Assembly: GCF_002939475.1 (NCBI RefSeq)
Contig: NZ_PKFQ01000001.1
Span: 868,001-932,000 of the forward strand
Origin: Streptomyces cinnamoneus
GTDB taxonomy: Bacteria; Actinomycetota; Actinomycetes; Streptomycetales; Streptomycetaceae
Reading direction: 5' to 3'
DNA: 64,000 nucleotides
Part shown: piece by piece, positions 38,701 through 53,855 of the stretch
Layout: each line of letters begins with the position of its first letter
Position numbering within the stretch: position 1 is the stretch's first letter
Made by a program: the position numbers and the translations under genes
The notes under the pieces: generated by a model
The model's database searches: none
Seen by the model: only the letters and a program-made list of their open reading frames with translations
What the model was told of the DNA's origin: nothing

Positions 38701-41700
38701 TGCGGACGGACCTGACCGGCGACCCCACGTTCAGCGAACTGCTCGCACGCGTCCGGGAGACGGACCTCGCCGCCTTCGCCCACCAGGACGTCCCCTTCGA
38801 ACGACTCGTCGAAGAGATCAACCCCGACCGTTCCAGCTCCCGCCACCCCCTCTTCCAGGTACTTTTCACCCTCCAGAACAACGTCGAGGGCGAGCTGGAG
38901 CTGGCGGGCCTCACATCGGCCCGGGAGCCGGTGCACGCGTCTCCGGCCAAGTTCGACCTGAACTTCACCTTCACGGAGGAACGGGACGACACCGGCGTTC
39001 CGGCGGGCATCCGGGGAGAGCTGCTGTTCGCCACGGACCTCTTCGACGAGGCGTCCGCCCAGTCGATGGCGGAGCGCATGGTGCGCCTGCTGACGGGTGC
39101 GGCCCTCGACTCCGAGGCGCCGGTCGGTTCCCATGACCTGTTGAGCGCTGGTGAACGGCATCGCATCGCGTCCGTGTGGAACGACACGGACCGGGTGCCG
39201 GCGCAGGTGCTGGACCGCACGCTGCACGAAGTGTTCGAGGAGCAAGCGAGGCGGACTCCGGACGCTGTCGCGCTGGTCTTCGAGGACGAGCACGTGTCCT
39301 ACCGGCAGCTGAACGAGCGAGCCGACCTGCTCGCGCCGTGGGTTGCGGGCGGGGGTGGAGTGGTGGGTGTCCATCTTGAGCGCGGCGTGGACATGGTGGT
39401 CGCGCTGCTGGCGGTACTGAAGTCCGGGGCCGGATATACCCTGTTGGACCCGGACTTCCCGGCGGAACGAGTGGCCGGTGTCCTCGCCGAGGCCGGGGTC
39501 GACCTGGTGGTGACGCGCAGCGGGCTGAGCGACGCCGTCACCGGCCCCGGGGTGTCCACGGTGTGCGTCGACGCCCTGACGGGTACGGCGAGCACACCGG
39601 AGGTCCGCGAAGCGCACCCCACCGACGTGGCGTGTGTGATGTTCACGTCCGGCTCGACGGGACGCCCCAAGGGCGTGGCCACCTCCCACCGCGCCCTCCT
39701 GGGCACCTACCTGGGCCAGGACTACGGCCGGTTTGGCCCCGACGAAGTGTTTCTCCAGTGCTCACCGGTCTCATGGGACGGCTTCGCCCTCGAACTCTTC
39801 GGAGCCCTGCTCCACGGCGCCACCTGCATCCTCCAACCCGGCCAGAACCCCGAGCCGGCAACCATCGAACGCCTGGTCGCTGCGCACCGTGTGACGATGC
39901 TCCAGCTCTCCGCCACCCTCTTCAACCACCTCGTCGACGAACACCCCGGGGCCTTCCACGGCGTACGCGTCGCCTTCACCGGCGGCGAAGTCGGCTCCGT
40001 CGCCCACGTCGCCAAAGTCCTCCAACTCCACCCCGATCTACGCGTCGGCAACGGCTACGGCCCCGTCGAAAGCATGGGCTTCACCACCTGCCACACGGTC
40101 ACCGCAGACGACCTCACCACAGCGCAACTGCCCATCGGCCGCCCGATCGGCAACAAACGCGCCTACGTAGTCGACGGCAACCTGCGGCTCGTGCCCGCCG
40201 GCGTGGTCGGTGAGGTGTACGTCGCCGGCGCCGGATTGGCTCGCGGTTATGTGAACCGCCCTGGTCTCACGGCCGAGCGCTTCGTCGCCTGCCCCTTCGG
40301 CACCCCCGGCGAACGCATGTACCGCACCGGCGACCTCGCCCGCTGGCGCCCCGACGGCACACTCGAATACATGGGCCGCGCCGACGACCAGATCAAGATC
40401 CGCGGCTTCCGCGTCGAACCCGGAGAGATCGCCGCCGTACTCACCAGCCACCACGCCGTCGTCCAAGCCGCAGTCATCGCACGGGACGACCTGCCCGGCG
40501 GCACGGGACTCGTCGCCTACGCGGTCCCGGACGACCACGGGACCATCGATGCGGCAGAACTGCGCCGCTACGCAGCCCGTTCGCTTCCCCGGCACATGGT
40601 CCCCACAGCCGTCATGCTGCTCGACGCACTCCCCCTCACCCCCAACGGCAAACTCGACCGACGCGCCCTCCCCACCCCCACCTTCACCGCATCAACCCAA
40701 GGACGCACACCCCGCACCGACCGGGAACGCACACTCACCGACCTCTACGCGGAGATCCTCGGAACCGACCACGTCACCATCGACGACAGCTTCTTCGACC
40801 TCGGCGGCCACTCCCTCCTGGCCACCCGCCTCATCAGCCGCGTCCGGTCGGTGCTCGGAGCGGAGATGGGCATCCGTGACCTCTTCGACGCCCCGACCGT
40901 CGCCGACCTCGCCCAGCGACTCGACGGCGCCGCCGGCGCCCGTGCAGCACTTCAGGTGGCCGAACGCCCGGAGGTGCTGCCCCTGTCGTCGGCGCAGCAC
41001 CGGCTGTGGTTCCTGGAACGCTTCGAGAAGCAGGCCACCTACAACTCGCCCTTCGCCTTCCGGTTGCACGGCCACCTCAACACGGCGGCCCTGCGCACGG
41101 CGATCAGCGACGTGGTCGGCCGCCACGAAGCGCTCCGTACGCTCTTCCCCGCCGTCGACGGCCACCCCCGGCAGCACGTCCTGCGCCCTGAGGACGTACA
41201 GGTGGACTTCACCGTCACGCCGTGCGATGCCGAGGAGCTGGCAGAGCAGATGTCGGTGGCGGCGTTCACCCCGTTCGACCTGGAGACGGGAATCCCCCTC
41301 CGGGCCGCTCTCTTCACCCTCGACGAGACCGAGTCCGTCCTCGTTCTCACCCTCCACCACATCGCCAGCGACGGCTGGTCCGAACGCCCCCTCCTCAACG
41401 ACCTCGCCGTGGCCTACGAGGCCCGGTGCTCCGGAGCGGAGCCGGCCTGGGCGCCCCTCCCGGTGCAGTACGCCGACTACACCCTCTGGCACCAGGCGCT
41501 CCTGGACGCGGTCCTCGGCGACCAGCTCACCTACTGGTCGGAGACCCTGAAGGGTGCCCCGCAGGAGCTTGCCCTGCCGGCCGACCGCCCCCGGCCGGCG
41601 GTGGCCGGCCATGAAGGCGGTCTGCTGGAGTTCACCCTCGACGCCGACCTGCACTCCCGGCTCGAGGACCTGGCCCGTCAGCACGGTGTGACGCTGTTCA

Positions 41701-44700
41701 TGGTGTTGCAAGCCGGCGTGGGAGCCCTTCTCTCCCGTATGGGAGCGGGCGGCGACATCCCGCTCGGCACCGTCGTCGCCGGCCGCTCCGACGAAGCACT
41801 CGACGACCTCGTCGGCTTCTTCGTCAACACCCTCGTCCTGCGGACGGACCTGACCGGCGACCCCACGTTCAGTGAGCTGCTCGCACGCGTCCGGGGCACC
41901 GACCTCGCGGCCTTCGCCCACCAGGACGTCCCCTTCGACCGGCTGGTCGAGGAGGTCAACCCCGACCGGTCCAGCTCCCGCCACCCCCTCTTCCAGACCA
42001 TGCTCGTCCTCCAGAACAACGCCGGAGGGGACTTGGCACTACCCGGGCTGACCGTCGAAGAGGAGTCCCATGGGTCGGTCCCCTCGAAGTTCGACCTCGA
42101 CTTCACCTTCTCCGAGAGGCGGGACGGCACCGGAACCCCGACGGGCATCAGCGGGTCGGTGCTGTTCGCCACGGACCTGTTCGACCGGTCCAGCGCCCAG
42201 CAGATGGCGGACTGCCTGCGACTGCTCCTGGAGGGCGCGGCAGCCACCCCGGAAGCCCGCATCGGATCGTTGCCGGTCTTCGATTCGGTGGAGTCGGAGC
42301 AGGTGTGCTTGGCGCGGACCGAGCGGATGCGGTCCGGGTTCGCGAAGGAGGCGGCGGCTTCGGAGGCCGAGGTCGCGACGGGCGCCGGGCGGTCCGGTGG
42401 CCGGGGCCCGAGGTCGGCGCGGGAAGAGATCCTTTGTGGCCTCTTCGCCGAAGTGCTGGGCACCCCGGTCGTCGCCGTCGACGACAACTTCTTCGCTCTG
42501 GGCGGTCATTCACTGCTGGCGACCCGCCTCATCAGCCGCGTCCGTTCCGTGCTGGGCATGGAACTGGGCATTCGCGACCTGTTCCGCAACCCCACCGTCG
42601 CGGCCGTGGCCGAACGGCTGGACGTCGCGGCGGGTGAGGTCCGTCCGGCACTGACGTCGCGCCGACGTCCCGACGTGCTTCCCCTCTCGCCGGCGCAGCA
42701 CCGGCTGTGGTTCCTGGAACGCTTCGAACAGGAGGCCACGTACAACGCGCCCTTCGCGCTCCGGCTGCGGGGCCGGGTGAACGTGTCCGCTCTGCGGGAA
42801 GCGGTCCACGACGTGGTCGGCCGTCACGAGGCGCTGCGCACCGTCTTCCCCGCCGTCGACGGCGAACCCCACCAGCACGTCCTGCGCCCTGACGGCCTTC
42901 GTGTGGACTTCACGGTCGCCGAGTGCACGGAGGAGCAGCTGGCGAAGCGCGTCGCGGAGGCGGCGTTCGCCCCGTTCGACCTGGCGACGGCGATGCCGAT
43001 ACGTTTCGCGCTGTTCACCCTCGGTGAGGACGAGTCCGTGCTCGTCCTCACGCTGCACCACATAGCGAGCGACGGCTGGTCGGAGAGGCCGCTGTTCGAG
43101 GACCTCACGGCGGCCTACCGGGCGCGGTGCGCGGGTGCGCCTCCGGCGTGGGAGCCGCTGCCGGTACAGTACGCCGACTACACCCTGTGGCAGCGGGAGC
43201 TGCTGGACGAGGTGCTCGACGACCAGCTCGCCTACTGGTCGGAGACGCTGAAGGGCGCCCCACAGGAGCTTGCCCTGCCGGCCGACCGCCCCCGGCCGGC
43301 GGTGGCCAGCCATGACGGCGGTCTGGTCGAGTTCGCCCTCGACGCCGACTTGCACACCCGTCTCAACGACCTCGCCCGCCAGCACGGCGTGACCCTGTTC
43401 ATGGTGCTTCAGGCAGGGCTCGCCGCCCTGCTGTCCCGGCTGTGCGCCGGAACGGACATCCCGCTCGGCACCGTGGTCGCGGGCCGCTCGGACGAGGCCT
43501 TGGACGACCTCGTCGGCTTCTTCGTCAACACCCTCGTCCTGCGGACGGACGTGTCGGGTGACCCGTCGTTCGGTGAGCTGCTGGACCGGGTCCGGGAGAC
43601 CGACCTCGCCGCGTTCGCCCACCAGGACGTGCCGTTCGAGCGGCTGGTCGAGGAGCTCAACCCCGACCGGTCGGGGGCACGCCACCCGCTGTTCCAGGTC
43701 ATGCTCGTCCTCCAGAACAATTCCGAAGGACGCATCGAGCTTGAGGGCCTGTCCGTGGACGCGGAGTCGGCCGGTTCGATCCCGGCGAAGTTCGACCTGA
43801 GCTTCGCGTTCGTGGAGGAGCGGGACGGCTCCGGGATTCCAGCGGGGATCCGAGGGGAGTTGCTGTTCGCAGCGGACCTCTTCGAGCAGGCGTCGGCACA
43901 GTCGATGGCGGATCGTCTGGTGCGGCTGCTGGCGGGTGCGGCGGCCGGGCCCGAAGCACCGGTGGCCTCGGTCGAGTTGCTCAGCGCCGAGGAGCAGGAC
44001 CGGATCGTGTCCGTGTGGAACGACACGGACCGGGTGCCGGCGCAGGTGCTGGACCGCACGCTGCACGAAGTGTTCGAGGAGCAGGCAAGCCGGGCTCCTG
44101 ACGCTGTCGCGCTGGTCTTCGAGGACGAGCACGTGTCCTACCGGCAGCTGAACGAGCGAGCCGACCTGCTCGCGCCGTGGGTTGCGGGCGGGGGTGGAGT
44201 GGTGGGTGTCCATCTTGAGCGCGGCGTGGACATGGTGGTCGCGCTGCTGGCGGTACTGAAGTCCGGGGCCGGATATACCCTGTTGGACCCGGACTTCCCG
44301 GCGGAACGAGTGGCCGGTGTCCTCGCCGAGGCCGGGGTCGACCTGGTGGTGACGCGCAGCGGGCTGAGCGACGCCGTCACCGGCCCCGGGGTGTCCACGG
44401 TGTGCGTCGACGCCCTGACGGGTACGGCGAGCACACCGGAGGTCCGCGAAGCGCACCCCACCGACGTGGCGTGTGTGATGTTCACGTCCGGCTCGACGGG
44501 ACGCCCCAAGGGCGTGGCCACCTCCCACCGCGCCCTCCTGGGCACCTACCTGGGCCAGGACTACGGCCGGTTTGGCCCCGACGAAGTGTTTCTCCAGTGC
44601 TCACCGGTCTCATGGGACGGCTTCGCCCTCGAACTCTTCGGAGCCCTGCTCCACGGCGCCACCTGCATCCTCCAACCCGGCCAGAACCCCGAGCCGGCAA

Positions 44701-47700
44701 CCATCGAACGCCTGGTCGCTGCGCACCGTGTGACGATGCTCCAGCTCTCCGCCACCCTCTTCAACCACCTCGTCGACGAACACCCCGGGGCCTTCCACGG
44801 CGTACGCGTCGCCTTCACCGGCGGCGAAGTCGGCTCCGTCGCCCACGTCGCCAAAGTCCTCCAACTCCACCCCGATCTACGCGTCGGCAACGGCTACGGC
44901 CCCGTCGAAAGCATGGGCTTCACCACCTGCCACACGGTCACCGCAGACGACCTCACCACAGCGCAACTGCCCATCGGCCGCCCGATCGGCAACAAACGCA
45001 CCTACGTAGTCGACGACAGCCTGCGGCTCGTGCCCCCCGGTGTGATTGGTGAGGTGTACGTCGCCGGCGCCGGATTGGCTCGCGGTTATGTGAACCGCCC
45101 TGGTCTCACGGCCGAGCGCTTCGTCGCCTGCCCCTTCGGCACCCCCGGCGAACGCATGTACCGCACCGGCGACCTCGCCCGCTGGCGCCCCGACGGCACA
45201 CTCGAATACATGGGCCGCGCCGACGACCAGATCAAAATCCGCGGCTTCCGCATCGAACCCGGAGAGATCGCCGCCGTACTCACCACCCACCAAGCCGTCG
45301 CCCAAGCCACCGTCATCGCACGCGAGGACCAGCCCGGCGACATCCGCCTCACCGCCTACGCCGTCCTCGACGAGCACGAGACACTCGAACCGGCCGCCCT
45401 ACGGCGTTACGCGGCGGCGCTCCTCCCCCGGCACATGGTCCCGGCCACCGTCATGGTGCTGGACGCGCTGCCGCTCACCCCGAACGGCAAACTCGACCGC
45501 CGTGCCCTTCCGGCCCCGGAGGCCCGCGGCGACGGGGAGGGCCGTGGCCCGCGTTCCGCGCGGGAGGAGATCCTCTGCGGTGTCTTCGCCGAGGTCCTCT
45601 CGACCCCGGCTGTCGGCATCGACGACGACTTCTTCGTCCTCGGTGGCCATTCGCTGCTGGCGACGCGGCTGATCAGCCGGGTCCGGTCGGTGCTGGGCGC
45701 GGAGATCGGTATCCGCGACCTGTTCGACGCCCCGACCGTCGCGGGTCTCGTCGAGCGACTCGACGGTGCCGCGAGCACGCGGACAGCACTGCGACGGGTC
45801 GCCGAACGGCCGGACGTGCTGCCCTTGTCGTCGGCTCAGCAGCGTCTGTGGTTCCTGGAACGCTTCGAAAGGCAAGGCACCTACAACTCGCCCTTGGCCT
45901 TCCGGCTGCACGGCCACCTCGACGTACAGGCCATGCACTCAGCGCTCAACGACGTGGTCGGCCGGCACGAGGCCCTCCGTACGCTCTTCCCCGCCGTCGA
46001 CGGCCAGCCGCAGCAGCACGTCCTGCGCCCCGAGGACGTACGGGTCGACTTCACCGTGGTCGCATGCACGGAAGAACAGCTGACCGAACACGTCACCGGC
46101 GCCGTGTGCGCGCCCTTCGACCTGGAGACCGCGATACCCGTCCGGGCCACGCTCCTCACCCTCGGCGAGGCCGAGTCCGTCCTCGTCCTGGCCCTCCACC
46201 ACATCGCCAGCGACGGCTGGTCCGAACGCCCTCTCCTCACGGACCTGGCCGAGGCCTACCGCGCCCGGCGCTCGGGGGCGGAGCCGAGCTGGGTACCCCT
46301 GCCGGTGCAGTACGCCGACTACACCCTCTGGCAGCGGACCCTGCTGGACGAGGTGCTGGACGACCAGCTCGCCTACTGGCGGCAGGCGCTGGCCGGCGCC
46401 CCCCGGGAACTGACCTTGCCGACGACTCCTGCGGAGGATTCGGCGGAGGCCTCCGGGGGCGGGCTGGTGGAGTTCCACCTCGACGCCGACCTGCACGCCC
46501 GGCTGGAGGGCCTTGCCCGGCAGCACGGTGTGACCCTCTTCATGGTGCTGCAAGCAGCGCTGGCGGCGTTGCTGTCCCGCCTCGGCGCGGGAACCGACAT
46601 CCCCCTCGGCACCGTCGTCGCCGGCCGCTCCGACGAAGCACTCGACGACCTCGTCGGCTTCTTCGTCAACACCCTCGTCCTGCGGACGGACGTGTCCGGT
46701 GACCCCTCGTTCAGCGAACTGCTGGGACGGGTCCGCGAAACCGACCTCGCCGCCTTCGCCCACCAGGACGTCCCCTTCGAGCGACTCGTCGAAGAGATCA
46801 ACCCCGACCGTTCCAGCTCCCGGCACCCCCTCTTCCAGACCATGCTCGTCCTCCAGAACAACGCCGAAGGCACCGTCGACCTGCCGGGCCTGACGGTCGA
46901 TGCCGAGCCGTTCGCCGCGAGTGCGCCCAAGTTCGACCTCGACTTCACCTTCGGCGAGGGGCATGACAGCGCCGGGGCCCCGACGGGCGTCACCGGGTCC
47001 GTGGAGTACGCGGCGCACCTGTTCGACCGGGCGTCCGCGCAGTCGATGGCGGACCGCCTGCGGCTGCTCCTCGAAGGCGTGACCACGAGCCCGGACGCAC
47101 CCCTCGGTTCCCTCGAACTGCTCGGTGCCGACGAGCGGGACCGGATCGTCACCGAGTGGAACGACACGGCTCGCCCTCTGCCGGACGCACGCTTGCTGCC
47201 CGAGGTGTTCGAAGGCAACGTGCGGCGGACGCCGGAGGCCACCGCCCTGGTGGCCGGCGACGAGACCCTCACCTTCGCGGAACTGAACACCCGGGCGAAC
47301 CGCCTGGCCCGGCTGCTGGCCCGCAGCGGGGTGGGTCCCGGCCGTGGTGTGGCGGCCCTGCTGCCGCGGTCGGCCGAGCTCGTCGTGGCCCTGCTGGCCG
47401 TCATGAAGGCCGGTGCCTGCTACGTCCCGGTCGACCCGGAGTACCCGGCCGACCGGATCGGGCTCATCCTGTCCGACGCCGCGCCGTCCGTCCTGCTCAC
47501 CGACCGGCGGGGGGCCGAGGGGCTGACACCGGATCCCGAGGCGCCGATCACGGTGCTGGCCCTCGACGACCCGTCGGTCCGCGCCGCGACGGCACAGCAG
47601 TCGGACAGCGACCTCGCGCCGGCCGACCTCGCCACGCCGCCGCTCCCCGAGCACCCGGCGTACATCGTCTACACGTCGGGGTCGACGGGCCGCCCCAAGG

Positions 47701-49778
47701 GCGTCCTGGTCGAGCACCGGGCCCTGACCAACCTGTTCCACCAGCACGTCGGCGAGGTCTACGCCGACCTGCCGGCCGCCCTGGGCGAGCGCCCCCTGCG
47801 GGCCGCGCTGACGGGGGCGACGACCTTCGACGCCGCGTGGAGCCCGCTGATCTGGCTGCTGGCCGGTCACGAACTGCACCTCGTGGACGACGAGACGCGC
47901 CGTTCACCCGAGGCACTGGTCGACTACGCGGCCGCCGCGGGCGTCGACTACATGGAGATGTCCCCGACGTACTGCCGGCAGCTGCTGGAGCTGGGGCTGC
48001 TCGCGGACGACCGGCCCTCCCGCCCCTCCTTCCTGGAGATCGGCGGTGAGGCCGTCGACGAGGCACTGTGGGCGGACCTCGGCGAGGCGTCGGCCAAGGG
48101 CACGGTCACGTACAACACCTACGGCCCCACGGAGTGCACGGTCTACACGACGTACGCACGGGTGGACCGCCACCGGCGCCCGGTCATCGGCCGGCCGCTC
48201 GGCAACCACCGTGCCTACGTGCTCGACGCCGGGCTGGGCCTGGTCCCCCCCGGTGTGGTCGGTGAGCTGTACGTGGCCGGTGCAGGGCTCGCCCGCGGCT
48301 ACGTCAACCGCCCCGGACTGACCGCCGAGCGCTTCGTCGCCTGCCCCTTCGGCACCCCCGGCGAACGCATGTACCGCACCGGCGACCTCGCCCGCTGGCG
48401 GGGCGACGGCGTCCTGGAGTACGTGGGCCGCGCCGACGACCAGATCAAAATCCGCGGCTTCCGCATCGAACCCGGAGAGATCGCCGCCACCCTCACCACC
48501 CACCAAGCCGTCGCCCAAGCCGCAGTCATCGCACGCGAGGACCAGCCCGGCGACATCCGCCTCACCGCCTACGCCGTCCTCGACGAGCACGAGACACTCG
48601 AACCGGCGGAACTGCGCCGGTATCTCACCGGCCTGCTGCCGCGGCACATGATCCCCGCTGCGGTCGTCGTCCTGGACGCGTTGCCGATGACCCCGCACGG
48701 GAAGCTCGACCACCGCGCGCTGCCGGCCCCCGAGGCGCGGGGCGAGGGCGGCGGCCGTGGTCCGCGCTCCGTCCAGGAGCAGGTCCTGTGCACGGTCTTC
48801 GCCGAGGTCCTCGGCGTCCCGCAAGTCGGCGTCGACGACGACTTCTTCCAACTGGGCGGGCACTCCATCAAGGCCGCCCAGCTGGTCGGCCGGGCCCGTA
48901 CGGCTCTCGGCGTGGAGATCGGCATCCGCGACCTGTTCGACGCGCCGACCGTCGCGGGCCTGGCCGAGCGGCTGGCCACCGGCGGCGGTGACGACCCGTT
49001 CTCCGCCCTGCTGCCCCTGCGCAAGGGCAAGGACAGCATGGACGGCGGCACGGCACCCGCACCGCTGTTCTGCGTCCACCCCGCCGCCGGCATCAGCTGG
49101 GTCTACTCCGGGCTGCTGCGCCACCTGGACCACGACCGGCCCGTCTACGGCCTCCAGGCCCGAGGTCTCAGCGACGAGACGGCGGCGCCCCGGAGCGTCG
49201 AGGAGATGGCGGAGGACTACCTGACCCTGGTCCGGTCCGTCCAGCCGCACGGCCCGTACTCGCTGCTCGGCTGGTCCTTCGGAGGTGTCGTGGCGCACCA
49301 CCTGGCCGTCCGGCTCCAGGAGGAGGGGGAGGACGTGGCGGCCCTCGTCCTGATGGACGGCTACCCGAGCGTCCCCACCGGGTCTCCCACCGAGGCGGAC
49401 GCGAGCCCCGGGGACCCCGGCACCGTCCGTGAGGTCTTCGAGTCGCTGGGGCACGACCCGGCCGCGGCCGCGGCGCCCGACAGCCCGCTCGCGCTGCTCG
49501 GCGAGGGGAAGCTGGAGGCGGTGACGCGCGTGTTCACCGACAACGCGCGGATGCTGGACGTCTTCACACCCGGCGTGTTCGACGGGAGCGTGCTCCTGAT
49601 CGAGGCCACCGAAGGGAAGACGGACGCCTCACCGCGGCCCGAGGCGTGGCGGTCCCATGTGACGGGAACGGTGCGTGTGCACCCGGTCGCGGGGCTCCAC
49701 GGCGAACTGACCCAGCCCCGCCACCTGGCCCGGCTGGGGCCGGTCATCGCCGCCTGGTGCGCCGGCGAACGGCCGTAG
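32775..49778 (+). CDS. Six-carrier NRPS, A-T/C-A-T/C-A-T/C-T/C-A-T/C-A-T-TE
   Basis: A 5667-residue NRPS read from ATG 32775 (GAGGAG just upstream; TTG 32757 is an alternative). Carrier serines are near 587, 1633, 2680, 3246, 4293 and 5364. Condensation motifs are near 768 (HHIAGDG), 1815 (HHIATDG), 2861, 3428 and 4474 (HHIASDG). Adenylation domains precede carriers 1, 2, 3, 5 and 6 only; module 4 has about 50 linker residues instead. No epimerisation, methylation or cyclisation domain is seen. A C-terminal thioesterase has Ser5501 in GWSFGG. Pocket residues read by eye: A1 D-M-L-E-V-G-L-I-Y-K; A2/A3/A5 D-G-L-Q-F-G-G-G-F-K; A6 D-A-S-E-E-G-T-V-Y-K, whose two acidic residues suggest a basic monomer. 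I cannot assign A1 or A2/3/5. With no condensation domain at the start, A1 loads the first residue. The product is a hexapeptide if module 4 is loaded in trans. Confidence 0.96.
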   Translation: MTHPDDKANDVLRSRSAYWRRALGGLPGGGGEAVAPDAWERLTEWSHGPVCEPAGCSLPELFAAQAARTPDATAVVCADGNLSYAELDERANGLAHLLVERGAGPGRFVGVLLPRTTDLLVALLAVQKSGAAYVPVDPEYPADRIAYMLEDAAPAFVITHGDMAAALPALPSLPVLTVDELADCRAAAPPAVTGHTRLPAYVIYTSGSTGRPKGVLVGQAALVNFLTSMAGWFRLGTDDRWGAMASAAFDMAGLDFYLPLISGAAVVLVEREAARDPHALAALLSGRGVTIAEATPTLWRGLLAQAPEAVRGLRVVVGGEALPPDLAALLGESAAEVTNLYGPTETTIYSTRARVAGDVVIGRPIANTQVFVLDGELRPVPPGTAGELYIAGDGVAYGYWHKHATTAERFVANPFGAPGTRMYRTGDLARWNRDGDLECLGRTDDQVKLRGFRIELGEVETTLLRSPAVAQAAVVVREDQPGDQRLVAYVVPSGDAPLDPAALREQASAALPDYMIPSAIVTLAALPLTPNSKLDRRALPAPRYRAATGGRTPRTARERALTGLFADVLGVDGITIDDSFFDLGGHSLLATRLVSRARAVLGVEIPVRALFEAPTVAELAGRLEDAQGARTALTSRERPEVLPLSSAQHRLWFLERFERQATYNLPLAFRLRGEVDAVALRAAVTDVVGRHEALRTVFPGVDGEPRQVVLSAEDARVDFAVVECGEQELAGLVSDAAFTAFDLERDLPLRVTLFRVGDEESVLLLTLHHIAGDGWSEEPLFADLGTAYRARCADGAPVWDPLPVQYADYTLWQRELLDEALDDQLAYWSKTLAGAPQELALPTDRARPATASHEGGVVGFELDAGLHARLEGVARQHGVTVFMVLQAGLTALLSRLGAGTDIPLGAVVAGRSDEALDDLVGFFVNTLVLRTDVSGDPSFGELLERVRETDLAAFAHQDVPFERLVEELNPDRSGARHPLFQVMLVLQNNTEGRLELPGLATAREAIEAAPAKFDLNFAFVEGRDDAGLPSGISGELVFAKDLFEQASARLMADRLVRLLAGAAADPAAPVGSHDLLSAEEQDRIVSVWNDTDRVPAQVLDRTLHEVFEEQARRTPDAVALVFEDEHVSYRQLNERADLLAPWVAGGGGVVGVHLERGVDMVVALLAVLKSGAGYTLLDPDFPAERVAGVLAEADVRLVVTRSGLSDTVSVPGVSTVCVDALTGAPSKPAVRDARPGDVACVMFTSGSTGRPKGVATSHRALLGTYLGQDYGRFGPDEVFLQCSPVSWDGFALELFGALLHGATCVLQPGQSPEPATIERLVAAHRVTMLQLSATLFNHLVDEHPGAFHGVRVAFTGGEVGSVAHVAKILDLFPDLHVGNGYGPVESMGFTTCHTVTPEDLAASQLPVGRPVGNKRAYVVDDSLRLVPPGVIGEVYVAGAGLARGYVNRPGLTAERFVACPFGTPGERMYRTGDLARWRGDGVLEYVGRADDQIKIRGFRIEPGEIAAVLTSHHAVVQAAVIARDDLPGGTGLVAYAVPDDHGTIDAAELRRYAARSLPRHMVPTAVMLLDALPLTPNGKLDRRALPTPTFTASTQGRTPRTDRERTLTDLYTEILGTDHVTIDDSFFDLGGHSLLATRLISRVRTLLGAELSIHDLFRDPTVAGVAERLDAASEARMALTVRTRPEVLPLSSAQHRLWFLERFEKQATYQVPLAFRLCGPVDVDALRTAIGDVAGRHETLRTVFPAVDGQPQQHVLDAADASVDFTVLECTDQEELARRLTDAALIPFDLEREIPLRGTLFVVGDEESVLLLALHHIATDGWSEGPLYADLALAYQARCAGAAPVWEPLPVQYADYTLWQHDLLDEVLASQLAYWTTTLSGAPQELALPTDHPRPTTASHEGGQVEFTLDATLHARLESLARQHGATLFMVLQAGLATLLSSLGAGTDIPLGTVVAGRSDEALDDLVGFFVNTLVLRTDLTGDPTFSELLARVRETDLAAFAHQDVPFERLVEEINPDRSSSRHPLFQVLFTLQNNVEGELELAGLTSAREPVHASPAKFDLNFTFTEERDDTGVPAGIRGELLFATDLFDEASAQSMAERMVRLLTGAALDSEAPVGSHDLLSAGERHRIASVWNDTDRVPAQVLDRTLHEVFEEQARRTPDAVALVFEDEHVSYRQLNERADLLAPWVAGGGGVVGVHLERGVDMVVALLAVLKSGAGYTLLDPDFPAERVAGVLAEAGVDLVVTRSGLSDAVTGPGVSTVCVDALTGTASTPEVREAHPTDVACVMFTSGSTGRPKGVATSHRALLGTYLGQDYGRFGPDEVFLQCSPVSWDGFALELFGALLHGATCILQPGQNPEPATIERLVAAHRVTMLQLSATLFNHLVDEHPGAFHGVRVAFTGGEVGSVAHVAKVLQLHPDLRVGNGYGPVESMGFTTCHTVTADDLTTAQLPIGRPIGNKRAYVVDGNLRLVPAGVVGEVYVAGAGLARGYVNRPGLTAERFVACPFGTPGERMYRTGDLARWRPDGTLEYMGRADDQIKIRGFRVEPGEIAAVLTSHHAVVQAAVIARDDLPGGTGLVAYAVPDDHGTIDAAELRRYAARSLPRHMVPTAVMLLDALPLTPNGKLDRRALPTPTFTASTQGRTPRTDRERTLTDLYAEILGTDHVTIDDSFFDLGGHSLLATRLISRVRSVLGAEMGIRDLFDAPTVADLAQRLDGAAGARAALQVAERPEVLPLSSAQHRLWFLERFEKQATYNSPFAFRLHGHLNTAALRTAISDVVGRHEALRTLFPAVDGHPRQHVLRPEDVQVDFTVTPCDAEELAEQMSVAAFTPFDLETGIPLRAALFTLDETESVLVLTLHHIASDGWSERPLLNDLAVAYEARCSGAEPAWAPLPVQYADYTLWHQALLDAVLGDQLTYWSETLKGAPQELALPADRPRPAVAGHEGGLLEFTLDADLHSRLEDLARQHGVTLFMVLQAGVGALLSRMGAGGDIPLGTVVAGRSDEALDDLVGFFVNTLVLRTDLTGDPTFSELLARVRGTDLAAFAHQDVPFDRLVEEVNPDRSSSRHPLFQTMLVLQNNAGGDLALPGLTVEEESHGSVPSKFDLDFTFSERRDGTGTPTGISGSVLFATDLFDRSSAQQMADCLRLLLEGAAATPEARIGSLPVFDSVESEQVCLARTERMRSGFAKEAAASEAEVATGAGRSGGRGPRSAREEILCGLFAEVLGTPVVAVDDNFFALGGHSLLATRLISRVRSVLGMELGIRDLFRNPTVAAVAERLDVAAGEVRPALTSRRRPDVLPLSPAQHRLWFLERFEQEATYNAPFALRLRGRVNVSALREAVHDVVGRHEALRTVFPAVDGEPHQHVLRPDGLRVDFTVAECTEEQLAKRVAEAAFAPFDLATAMPIRFALFTLGEDESVLVLTLHHIASDGWSERPLFEDLTAAYRARCAGAPPAWEPLPVQYADYTLWQRELLDEVLDDQLAYWSETLKGAPQELALPADRPRPAVASHDGGLVEFALDADLHTRLNDLARQHGVTLFMVLQAGLAALLSRLCAGTDIPLGTVVAGRSDEALDDLVGFFVNTLVLRTDVSGDPSFGELLDRVRETDLAAFAHQDVPFERLVEELNPDRSGARHPLFQVMLVLQNNSEGRIELEGLSVDAESAGSIPAKFDLSFAFVEERDGSGIPAGIRGELLFAADLFEQASAQSMADRLVRLLAGAAAGPEAPVASVELLSAEEQDRIVSVWNDTDRVPAQVLDRTLHEVFEEQASRAPDAVALVFEDEHVSYRQLNERADLLAPWVAGGGGVVGVHLERGVDMVVALLAVLKSGAGYTLLDPDFPAERVAGVLAEAGVDLVVTRSGLSDAVTGPGVSTVCVDALTGTASTPEVREAHPTDVACVMFTSGSTGRPKGVATSHRALLGTYLGQDYGRFGPDEVFLQCSPVSWDGFALELFGALLHGATCILQPGQNPEPATIERLVAAHRVTMLQLSATLFNHLVDEHPGAFHGVRVAFTGGEVGSVAHVAKVLQLHPDLRVGNGYGPVESMGFTTCHTVTADDLTTAQLPIGRPIGNKRTYVVDDSLRLVPPGVIGEVYVAGAGLARGYVNRPGLTAERFVACPFGTPGERMYRTGDLARWRPDGTLEYMGRADDQIKIRGFRIEPGEIAAVLTTHQAVAQATVIAREDQPGDIRLTAYAVLDEHETLEPAALRRYAAALLPRHMVPATVMVLDALPLTPNGKLDRRALPAPEARGDGEGRGPRSAREEILCGVFAEVLSTPAVGIDDDFFVLGGHSLLATRLISRVRSVLGAEIGIRDLFDAPTVAGLVERLDGAASTRTALRRVAERPDVLPLSSAQQRLWFLERFERQGTYNSPLAFRLHGHLDVQAMHSALNDVVGRHEALRTLFPAVDGQPQQHVLRPEDVRVDFTVVACTEEQLTEHVTGAVCAPFDLETAIPVRATLLTLGEAESVLVLALHHIASDGWSERPLLTDLAEAYRARRSGAEPSWVPLPVQYADYTLWQRTLLDEVLDDQLAYWRQALAGAPRELTLPTTPAEDSAEASGGGLVEFHLDADLHARLEGLARQHGVTLFMVLQAALAALLSRLGAGTDIPLGTVVAGRSDEALDDLVGFFVNTLVLRTDVSGDPSFSELLGRVRETDLAAFAHQDVPFERLVEEINPDRSSSRHPLFQTMLVLQNNAEGTVDLPGLTVDAEPFAASAPKFDLDFTFGEGHDSAGAPTGVTGSVEYAAHLFDRASAQSMADRLRLLLEGVTTSPDAPLGSLELLGADERDRIVTEWNDTARPLPDARLLPEVFEGNVRRTPEATALVAGDETLTFAELNTRANRLARLLARSGVGPGRGVAALLPRSAELVVALLAVMKAGACYVPVDPEYPADRIGLILSDAAPSVLLTDRRGAEGLTPDPEAPITVLALDDPSVRAATAQQSDSDLAPADLATPPLPEHPAYIVYTSGSTGRPKGVLVEHRALTNLFHQHVGEVYADLPAALGERPLRAALTGATTFDAAWSPLIWLLAGHELHLVDDETRRSPEALVDYAAAAGVDYMEMSPTYCRQLLELGLLADDRPSRPSFLEIGGEAVDEALWADLGEASAKGTVTYNTYGPTECTVYTTYARVDRHRRPVIGRPLGNHRAYVLDAGLGLVPPGVVGELYVAGAGLARGYVNRPGLTAERFVACPFGTPGERMYRTGDLARWRGDGVLEYVGRADDQIKIRGFRIEPGEIAATLTTHQAVAQAAVIAREDQPGDIRLTAYAVLDEHETLEPAELRRYLTGLLPRHMIPAAVVVLDALPMTPHGKLDHRALPAPEARGEGGGRGPRSVQEQVLCTVFAEVLGVPQVGVDDDFFQLGGHSIKAAQLVGRARTALGVEIGIRDLFDAPTVAGLAERLATGGGDDPFSALLPLRKGKDSMDGGTAPAPLFCVHPAAGISWVYSGLLRHLDHDRPVYGLQARGLSDETAAPRSVEEMAEDYLTLVRSVQPHGPYSLLGWSFGGVVAHHLAVRLQEEGEDVAALVLMDGYPSVPTGSPTEADASPGDPGTVREVFESLGHDPAAAAAPDSPLALLGEGKLEAVTRVFTDNARMLDVFTPGVFDGSVLLIEATEGKTDASPRPEAWRSHVTGTVRVHPVAGLHGELTQPRHLARLGPVIAAWCAGERP
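39261..40160 (+). repeat. 900-bp repeat in adenylation domain 3 (copy at 44100-44999)
   Basis: Comparing line by line, I found no difference between 39261-40160 and 44100-44999 (offset 4839), including synonymous positions. It covers most of the substrate-binding subdomain of A3. A2 (about 36120-37020) is a more diverged relative. Confidence 0.9.
44100..44999 (+). repeat. 900-bp repeat in adenylation domain 5 (copy at 39261-40160)
   Basis: Second copy of the tract in A3. Directly after it, 45000-45060 follows the A2 version of the sequence and then returns to the A3 version, showing mosaic gene conversion between modules. Confidence 0.9.
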
Positions 49779-49801
49779 GACGGCCGACGGTGGCTACGAG
49801 G

Positions 49802-52978
<3,177 letters not shown>

Positions 52979-53106
52979 ATGAACACGGTCATATGGCTAG
53001 AGGCGGTATTTGGGAGGCGTGTCCCGGCCGTGCCGCTGTTCTCCGTCACCCGTGGCGGCGGCCCCGCAGACCGTCGGCGGCGCGGCGGACGGAGGCGGGC
53101 GGAAGG

Positions 53107-53577
53107 TCAGACCTTGGTGAAGCAGAGGGTGTAGTCGGCACCCCGGCTGGCCGAGTACTGGATGCCGTAGTCGTACGTCGAGGGGCACTTCTTGCCGGGG
53201 CCGTACAGCCTCTCGCCCGTCTTGTACTGCGCTTCGGGGGAACCGCAGTCGACGATCACCGGGAGGGGTTCGCCGTCGGGGTCCTGCACCTTGACGCAGT
53301 CACCGGTCTTCGGGTCGTACTTCTTGTTCTCCTCGAACTGCGCGACCCGTGCGGCTTCCTTCTTGGCCTTGCCGCCGTCGGGGTTGGTGTTGTAGTCCCA
53401 GACGTACCAGGCTCCACCGCCGAAGACGGCGAGGACGACGACAGCGGTGATCAGCATCCGCACCGGGCCCGCCGGCTGCGGGCGCTGCGGCCCCCGGGGC
53501 GCCTGCGGGTGGCCGTGCGGCGGTTGCTGGTAGGGATGGTGGGGCTGGTTCTGGTAGGACGGAGGCGGTATGGACAT
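53107..53577 (-). CDS. LppU-like membrane-anchored secreted protein
   Basis: A 156-residue protein. Residues 1-40 are cytoplasmic and rich in Pro, Gln and His (for example YQNQPHHPYQQPPHG). One membrane segment spans about 41-63, followed by a charged linker and an extracellular domain with four Cys (GDCVKV, VDCGSP, KKCPST, TLCFTKV) that could form two disulfides. The layout and motifs resemble Streptomyces LppU/SCO3897-type proteins of unknown function. It lies alone between the SARP2 promoter region and the divergent dhaK gene. Confidence 0.78.
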   Translation of the reverse strand: MSIPPPSYQNQPHHPYQQPPHGHPQAPRGPQRPQPAGPVRMLITAVVVLAVFGGGAWYVWDYNTNPDGGKAKKEAARVAQFEENKKYDPKTGDCVKVQDPDGEPLPVIVDCGSPEAQYKTGERLYGPGKKCPSTYDYGIQYSASRGADYTLCFTKV

Positions 53578-53855
53578 GGCTCGGACACCCCGTGGTTGAC
53601 TGCATGTACGAAGGTCGACGGGTGGGTCGACCGGTGCAGGCTACCGTCCCTCCGCGAGCCCGCTGACCAGCGGTTACGCCGGGGGCGACGGTGCTGTTCC
53701 ACTTGCGGTCCGATGGGTCGGTACGTCCCGGTGGCCGCACCGGACCGCCCTCGGTCCCGAGACCGCCCGCCCAGACCACGTACTCGCTTCATCACAGCCG
53801 ATGTGCCGGGATCCGGGTCAGTGCCCCAGCCGGCCGTCACCCGAAGGAGCCCCGC

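Noticed and set aside
36035..44151. Regular in-gene repeats considered as a CRISPR or tandem-repeat array
   Set aside because: They are homologous NRPS domains several kilobases long, not short repeats with spacers.
32775..49778. Possible epimerisation or heterocyclisation domains in the NRPS
   Set aside because: All five HHxxxDG regions lie in condensation domains following a carrier and preceding an A domain or carrier; no extra domain follows any carrier.
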